The notes under the pieces: model-generated
What the model was told of the DNA's origin: nothing
Database searches by the model: none
The model's input: the letters and a program-made list of their open reading frames with translations, nothing else
Part shown: positions 60,528-64,000 of the stretch, in pieces
How the letters are laid out: every line of letters starts with the position of its first letter
How positions within the stretch are numbered: the first letter of the stretch is position 1
Program-made: the position numbers and the translations under genes
NCBI RefSeq assembly: GCF_000374065.1
Contig: NZ_KB893312.1
Location: 121 to 64,120 of the forward strand
Direction: 5' to 3'
DNA from: Spirosoma luteum DSM 19990
GTDB taxonomy: Bacteria > Bacteroidota > Bacteroidia > Cytophagales > Spirosomataceae
DNA length: 64,000 nt

Positions 60528-61100
60528 ATGAAAAAAATTAGTTTACTGCTTGCCTTCTTTTGTTTCGCGATTGCCGGAGCCAACGCCCAAACATTCCGGG
60601 GGCTTGATAAGTCGCCGATGGACATGGCCTATTTCCCCGATGATTATGCCCATGACCGTAAATTTGCTCCCGCCAAAATTGGCACGGATAAAGCCATGGT
60701 TCGGGTAACGTACACCCGTCCGGCCAAAAACGACCGCGAGGTTTTTGGGAAACTAGTGCCATACGGTAAGGTGTGGCGCGCCGGTGCCAACGAAGCGCCG
60801 GAGATTAAATTTTACCAGGATGTTACGTTTGGCGGTAAAAAGATTCCTGCCGGTACGTATGCTCTGCTGACTATTCCGAATGAAAAGGAATGGACAATTA
60901 TCCTCAGCTCCGACGTTGACCAGTGGGGCGCCTACAGCTATAATGAATCGATGGATGTGGCCCGCGTAAACGTACCGACGGAGAAAACCAGTGCTCCTCT
61001 GGATAATTTTTCGATTCAGTTTGCCCGGAAAGACCCTAAAACAGCCACCATGTACCTGGGTTGGGACAACACGATGGTAGCCGTCCCAATCGGTTTATAA
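60528..61100 (+). CDS. DUF2911 protein, exported
   Basis: From the ATG at 60528 the 190-residue protein has a signal peptide ending at GANAQ. The mature part is a DUF2911 domain: RVTYTRPAKNDREVFGKLVPYGKVW, RAGANEAPEI, IPAGTYALLTIPNEKEWTIIL and the closing MYLGWDNTMVAVPI. The family is common in Bacteroidota and beta-rich; its role is not known. The frame is open for three more codons (ATG at 60519), with the same signal. It stands alone with a good terminator shared with the next, convergent gene. Confidence 0.9.
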   Translation: MKKISLLLAFFCFAIAGANAQTFRGLDKSPMDMAYFPDDYAHDRKFAPAKIGTDKAMVRVTYTRPAKNDREVFGKLVPYGKVWRAGANEAPEIKFYQDVTFGGKKIPAGTYALLTIPNEKEWTIILSSDVDQWGAYSYNESMDVARVNVPTEKTSAPLDNFSIQFARKDPKTATMYLGWDNTMVAVPIGL

Positions 61101-61112
61101 GACCGATACAAC

Positions 61113-61152
61113 TAACTCAGCCCGATAATGCTTAAATTATCGGGCTGAGTTA
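61113..61152. terminator. bidirectional terminator between convergent genes
   Basis: TAACTCAGCCCGATAAT (61113-61129) pairs exactly with 61136-61152 over a 6-nt loop. It lies 12 bp after the DUF2911 stop and 22 bp from the stop of the minus-strand acylase gene. The stem ends in A/T on both sides, so it can serve both. Confidence 0.88.
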
Positions 61153-61174
61153 ATTATTAGCGGACGGTATCGCC

Positions 61175-63394
61175 TTACTCGCCCGGATGATACGTGCGCT
61201 CTATATGCTGCTGAATATCTTCCGGGTAGAATAGAACATCTTTAAATTTCCCTTCGCAGTACAGCGGGGCCTGGTCCGTAAAATGTTTCGTGCCGGGTTG
61301 GCTACTCTGACCACCCGTAACCACGGAACGCGCTTTTATCCGCTTCCCAAACTCAACGACGGCCACAAAACTATTCCCAACGTACCCATATCGCTTTTTG
61401 GTATTCGGATGAGTACGCGCCCCGAAGGCGGCTAGTGAGCCCCAGTTAGATGACGTGAAGCCAACAGGAATGCTCGGTTTCTGGTCATCGAAGGTTTCCT
61501 GAATCTTGCCCGTCAATCGCTGATAGCGGTTAATGTTACCCCAGGGTGTTTTCCAGGTACCAAAGTCGCGGGTGAGGTTGGCTAATGCGTCGGCGAGGGC
61601 CGTCACTTTTTCCTGCGGGGAAGTACTACTGATGGTGAAAGCCGTAAAACTCAGATTGTCGAGTGGCTGACCGGGTTGAACGCGGCTACGGGCCAGTTTC
61701 TGGATGGTTTCTCCCCAAACAATGCCCAGCGTCATCCCGACGGACTGAGTGCCATATTCTCGCTTCCAATTGGTCAGTACCTGAATGGCTTCCTGTAAAT
61801 CGTTGGCCTGGTTAACAGACTCACCAGAAACCGTTTGCCAGGCTTTCAGCAAGGAAGGTATCAGGTCGTCGAAGGCGGCCAAATGTGGGTCGTTGGCGGC
61901 TGCAATGAGCGTGTCGAGCGTAAACACTGATTTCTGACTCAGGACGCGGGCCGCATTGATACCCCGATAGTTTTCGGCATCGGGAGCCATATAGGCTGGA
62001 TAGATACTTTTGTTGGGGCTGCTGGTACCTGATACCGTAAAGGGCGTTGAGTTACAATTCTGAATCCAGCCGCTGGCCGGATTTTTGACCTGTACAATCT
62101 CATCGGCGGTATGCAACCCTTTCCAGTCAGTTTCGGGATTGCTGCCATCTATGGGTTGATTCCAGTCGAACCTGGGGTTACGTTTCGGCATAAAATTACC
62201 GTGCCAGTAGGCAATTGTCCCATCGGCATCGGCATACACGGTATTGTTCGACGCATTGCCGTTGAGCTTCATTACGTCCTTGAAACTGGCGTAGTTAGTC
62301 GCTTTTGTCCGCAGGTACGATTGTTCCAGCGCATTCAGTGGTGTGTTCATCATGGCAATCGCAATCCATTTGCCATTCTTCTCGCCCACAACGGGGCCAT
62401 GCTGCGTCCAGTACATGGTAAATTCTTTGTACTGAATGCCGCTATCGGTTTTATAGGGGAGCTTAACTTTCTGACTCGGAACGGGCTTTATCTGGCCGCC
62501 ATGCCGATAAAAAAGTGCCCCGTTCTTCTTTTCAATCGTTTCCAGATATTCATCCATCGAGTCGGCATAGCTGGAGGTATGCATCCAGCCGCAATGCTCG
62601 TTGAAGCCCTGATACACGAAGAACTGTCCCCACGTCACGGCTCCGTAGGCATTCAGCCCCTGCTGACTAACCATCTGTACCTCCGACCGGAAATAGAACG
62701 AGGTATGCGGATTAATAAGCAGTAACGCATTCTTCGTGGCACTTTTGGCGGGGGCAATTGCAAATCCATTCGACCCGACGGATTCGCGTTCGTAGATATC
62801 CGTGTTGTCATTCTTTTGCATCATGGACGTTTTACGCTGCTCGTAAAAGTCCTGTAGTCTGCCAGTGGGAATCACGCTGATATTACCGCCAATACTACCC
62901 TCACTGAACATAAGTGGCATCCAGGGCCGAAATCGGGTCAGAAGCCGTGGCTTTACCGTTGGGTGGGTATGCAGGTAATAGTTGGTGCCATCGGCGAAGG
63001 CATCGAGCAGGCTCTTCATCCAGACCGGGCTTTTTTTGTAGAGCGCAACCGCCTGGGTCGTATCCATAAACAGCCGTGCCCGCAAATCGTGATACAGTGC
63101 CGATTCGCCCTCTACTTCGGCCAGCCGCCCAATTGCATCCAGGTAGTTCATCTCAACCCGGTCGAAATCATCCTCGCACTGCGTAAACAACAGGCCAAAT
63201 ACCACATCGGCATCGGTTTTCCCGTAGATGTGCGGCACACCCCAGGTATCGCGGGTGATGGTGACCTGCTTAGCCCGTTGCTGCCAGCGGGCAATATCGG
63301 CTTTGGCGAATGGCTGGGCATGAGTTATGCTTGCACTCAGGTAGACTAACAGACTGAAAATTAAACCGGGAGATTGGAAAACAGGACGATTCAT
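61175..63394 (-). CDS. penicillin-acylase-family (Ntn) amidohydrolase
   Basis: The 739-residue precursor has a signal peptide (LIFSLLVYLSASITHAQ, cleavage near 27), an alpha chain starting with VTITRDTWGVPHIYGKTDAD, a linker, and the beta chain nucleophile Ser208 in ESVGSNGFAIAP, where autocleavage should occur. HTSFYFRSEVQMVS and the later HADE-like segments fit aculeacin-type acylases. These enzymes remove acyl groups from amides such as acyl-homoserine lactones, lipopeptides or beta-lactams; the real substrate here is unknown. The partial amidase gene upstream on the same strand suggests a pair of amide hydrolases. Confidence 0.9.
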   Translation of the reverse strand: MNRPVFQSPGLIFSLLVYLSASITHAQPFAKADIARWQQRAKQVTITRDTWGVPHIYGKTDADVVFGLLFTQCEDDFDRVEMNYLDAIGRLAEVEGESALYHDLRARLFMDTTQAVALYKKSPVWMKSLLDAFADGTNYYLHTHPTVKPRLLTRFRPWMPLMFSEGSIGGNISVIPTGRLQDFYEQRKTSMMQKNDNTDIYERESVGSNGFAIAPAKSATKNALLLINPHTSFYFRSEVQMVSQQGLNAYGAVTWGQFFVYQGFNEHCGWMHTSSYADSMDEYLETIEKKNGALFYRHGGQIKPVPSQKVKLPYKTDSGIQYKEFTMYWTQHGPVVGEKNGKWIAIAMMNTPLNALEQSYLRTKATNYASFKDVMKLNGNASNNTVYADADGTIAYWHGNFMPKRNPRFDWNQPIDGSNPETDWKGLHTADEIVQVKNPASGWIQNCNSTPFTVSGTSSPNKSIYPAYMAPDAENYRGINAARVLSQKSVFTLDTLIAAANDPHLAAFDDLIPSLLKAWQTVSGESVNQANDLQEAIQVLTNWKREYGTQSVGMTLGIVWGETIQKLARSRVQPGQPLDNLSFTAFTISSTSPQEKVTALADALANLTRDFGTWKTPWGNINRYQRLTGKIQETFDDQKPSIPVGFTSSNWGSLAAFGARTHPNTKKRYGYVGNSFVAVVEFGKRIKARSVVTGGQSSQPGTKHFTDQAPLYCEGKFKDVLFYPEDIQQHIERTYHPGE

Positions 63395-63437
63395 TGAGGC
63401 TAGTTTGATGAAATGAAGGGAAAACAGCTATTGGTCA

Positions 63438-64000
63438 TCACTGACCAATAGCTGAAAATTGTTTGGGAGCTACACGGCGGTGGGTTTTCTGCTCATAGCC
63501 GTATACGAGTCGAATTAACGTTGGTTCATCGAACATACGGCCCAGAAACTGAATACCAGCGGGAAGATTACCCGTAGTGAATCCCATAGGAATGGTGAAA
63601 GCAGGCTGGCCCGTGGCGGGGGCAATTAACTGGCTATTATCGCCTTTGTAGCCTTTTGCGTCGCCTACCAGAGCGGGTGGATAATTCCAGCTTGGGTACA
63701 CCAGCGCATCCACATGCAGCCGATCCATTTCGGCTTCTATCGCTTTCCGGTACTTGATCCGAAGTGGGTCCGTAAAGGCATCCCCACAGGGAATTTCGGG
63801 GTGACCGGCCCGGCCCGTGTGAGTTTGCTGGTAGGTAATCCGGTCGCGCACAATGTCTGAATAGCCACCCACCCGGATAATATCCTCCAGCGTTTTCAGG
63901 GTATCTCGCTTTACAAAGGTGCGGAGGTAGTCTTCTACGTCGGCTCTGAATTCGGCACACCACTGATTGGCCCGCAGCAAATCGAAATCAGTGATGGTTA
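63438..64000 (-). CDS. amidase-signature enzyme, C-terminal part (cut by window edge)
   Basis: The minus-strand frame is open to the window edge, so only the 3' part, about 187 codons, is seen. It contains the C-terminal half of an amidase-signature protein: DALVYPSWNYPPALVG, the segment LIAPATGQPAFTIPMGF and the final LPAGIQFLGRMFDEPTLIRL. The Ser-Ser-Lys catalytic core lies in the missing part. It is 43 bp upstream of the acylase gene and probably in one transcript with it. The TTG at 63980 is not the start; the frame continues (TITDFD) beyond it. Confidence 0.88.
   Translation of the reverse strand, partial: TITDFDLLRANQWCAEFRADVEDYLRTFVKRDTLKTLEDIIRVGGYSDIVRDRITYQQTHTGRAGHPEIPCGDAFTDPLRIKYRKAIEAEMDRLHVDALVYPSWNYPPALVGDAKGYKGDNSQLIAPATGQPAFTIPMGFTTGNLPAGIQFLGRMFDEPTLIRLVYGYEQKTHRRVAPKQFSAIGQ

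Noticed and set aside
62111..62725. 204-codon plus-strand frame inside the acylase gene
   Set aside because: Antisense to a well-supported Ntn-hydrolase gene.

Overview
The window looks like chromosomal DNA of a Bacteroidota bacterium of the order Cytophagales, most like Spirosoma and relatives. The support is a SusC/SusD outer-membrane pair, an LpxC-FabZ fusion protein, several Bacteroidota-only protein families (DUF5706, DUF2911, DUF721 in its usual setting), promoters of the Bacteroidota type (TTG, 20 nt, TAnnTTTG) and roughly balanced base composition. No prophage, CRISPR array or rRNA operon is visible. The assignment rests on gene content as read by eye, not on a database search.

Layout. 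1-4.4 kb: the edge of an IS5-type transposase, a large metallopeptidase/von Willebrand protein and a hypothetical gene. 4.4-8.1 kb: LD-carboxypeptidase, an inward-rectifier-type K+ channel and a Na+/H+ antiporter whose C-terminal tail is out of frame. 8.2-11.1 kb: a surface-glycan group (GT2 transferase, NodB-type deacetylase, methyltransferase). 11.1-15.7 kb: housekeeping genes (DUF721, rpmH, rnpA, an S41 protease, tsaB, coaX). 15.8-17 kb: a ribbon-helix-helix protein with an SPFH membrane protein. 17.2-28.4 kb: sugar uptake and oxidation (FucP-like transporter, SDR, two zinc-type alcohol dehydrogenases, SusC/SusD, Gfo/Idh oxidoreductase) and two paralogous small lipoproteins. 28.5-32.5 kb: a McrB-like GTPase without McrC, a serine hydrolase, then a zone of decay with a Vsr-like remnant and a VapBC locus whose toxin has a stop codon.

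32.6-39.6 kb: a heavy-metal RND efflux operon (TolC, adaptor, pump) with a histidine kinase but no adjacent response regulator; two 11-bp-phased direct repeats lie between the kinase and the efflux genes. 39.8-43.3 kb: PfpI-like protein, sugar isomerase/epimerase-like protein, GH5 glycosidase and a hypothetical gene. 43.6-48.5 kb: a three-gene set (DUF885 peptidase, GntP permease, gamma-glutamyltransferase). 48.7-49.6 kb: a YciE-type ferritin-like stress protein and a tRNA with CAT anticodon. 49.7-56.3 kb: HD phosphohydrolase, then the lipid A genes lpxD, lpxC-fabZ and lpxA, an ABC ATPase and a secreted protein of unknown function.

56.3-58.6 kb holds the most interesting locus: a DUF5706 (Pycsar-effector-like) membrane protein divergent from two translationally coupled response regulators, the second fused to a class III nucleotide cyclase with a complete active site. 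58.6-64 kb: two membrane proteins (one an FtsX-type permease with a His-rich loop and no ATPase beside it), a DUF2911 protein, a penicillin-acylase-type hydrolase and the 3' part of an amidase. Long perfect hairpins sit in many intergenic gaps. Some are ordinary terminators, but several lie inside apparent operons, a few bases before start codons.
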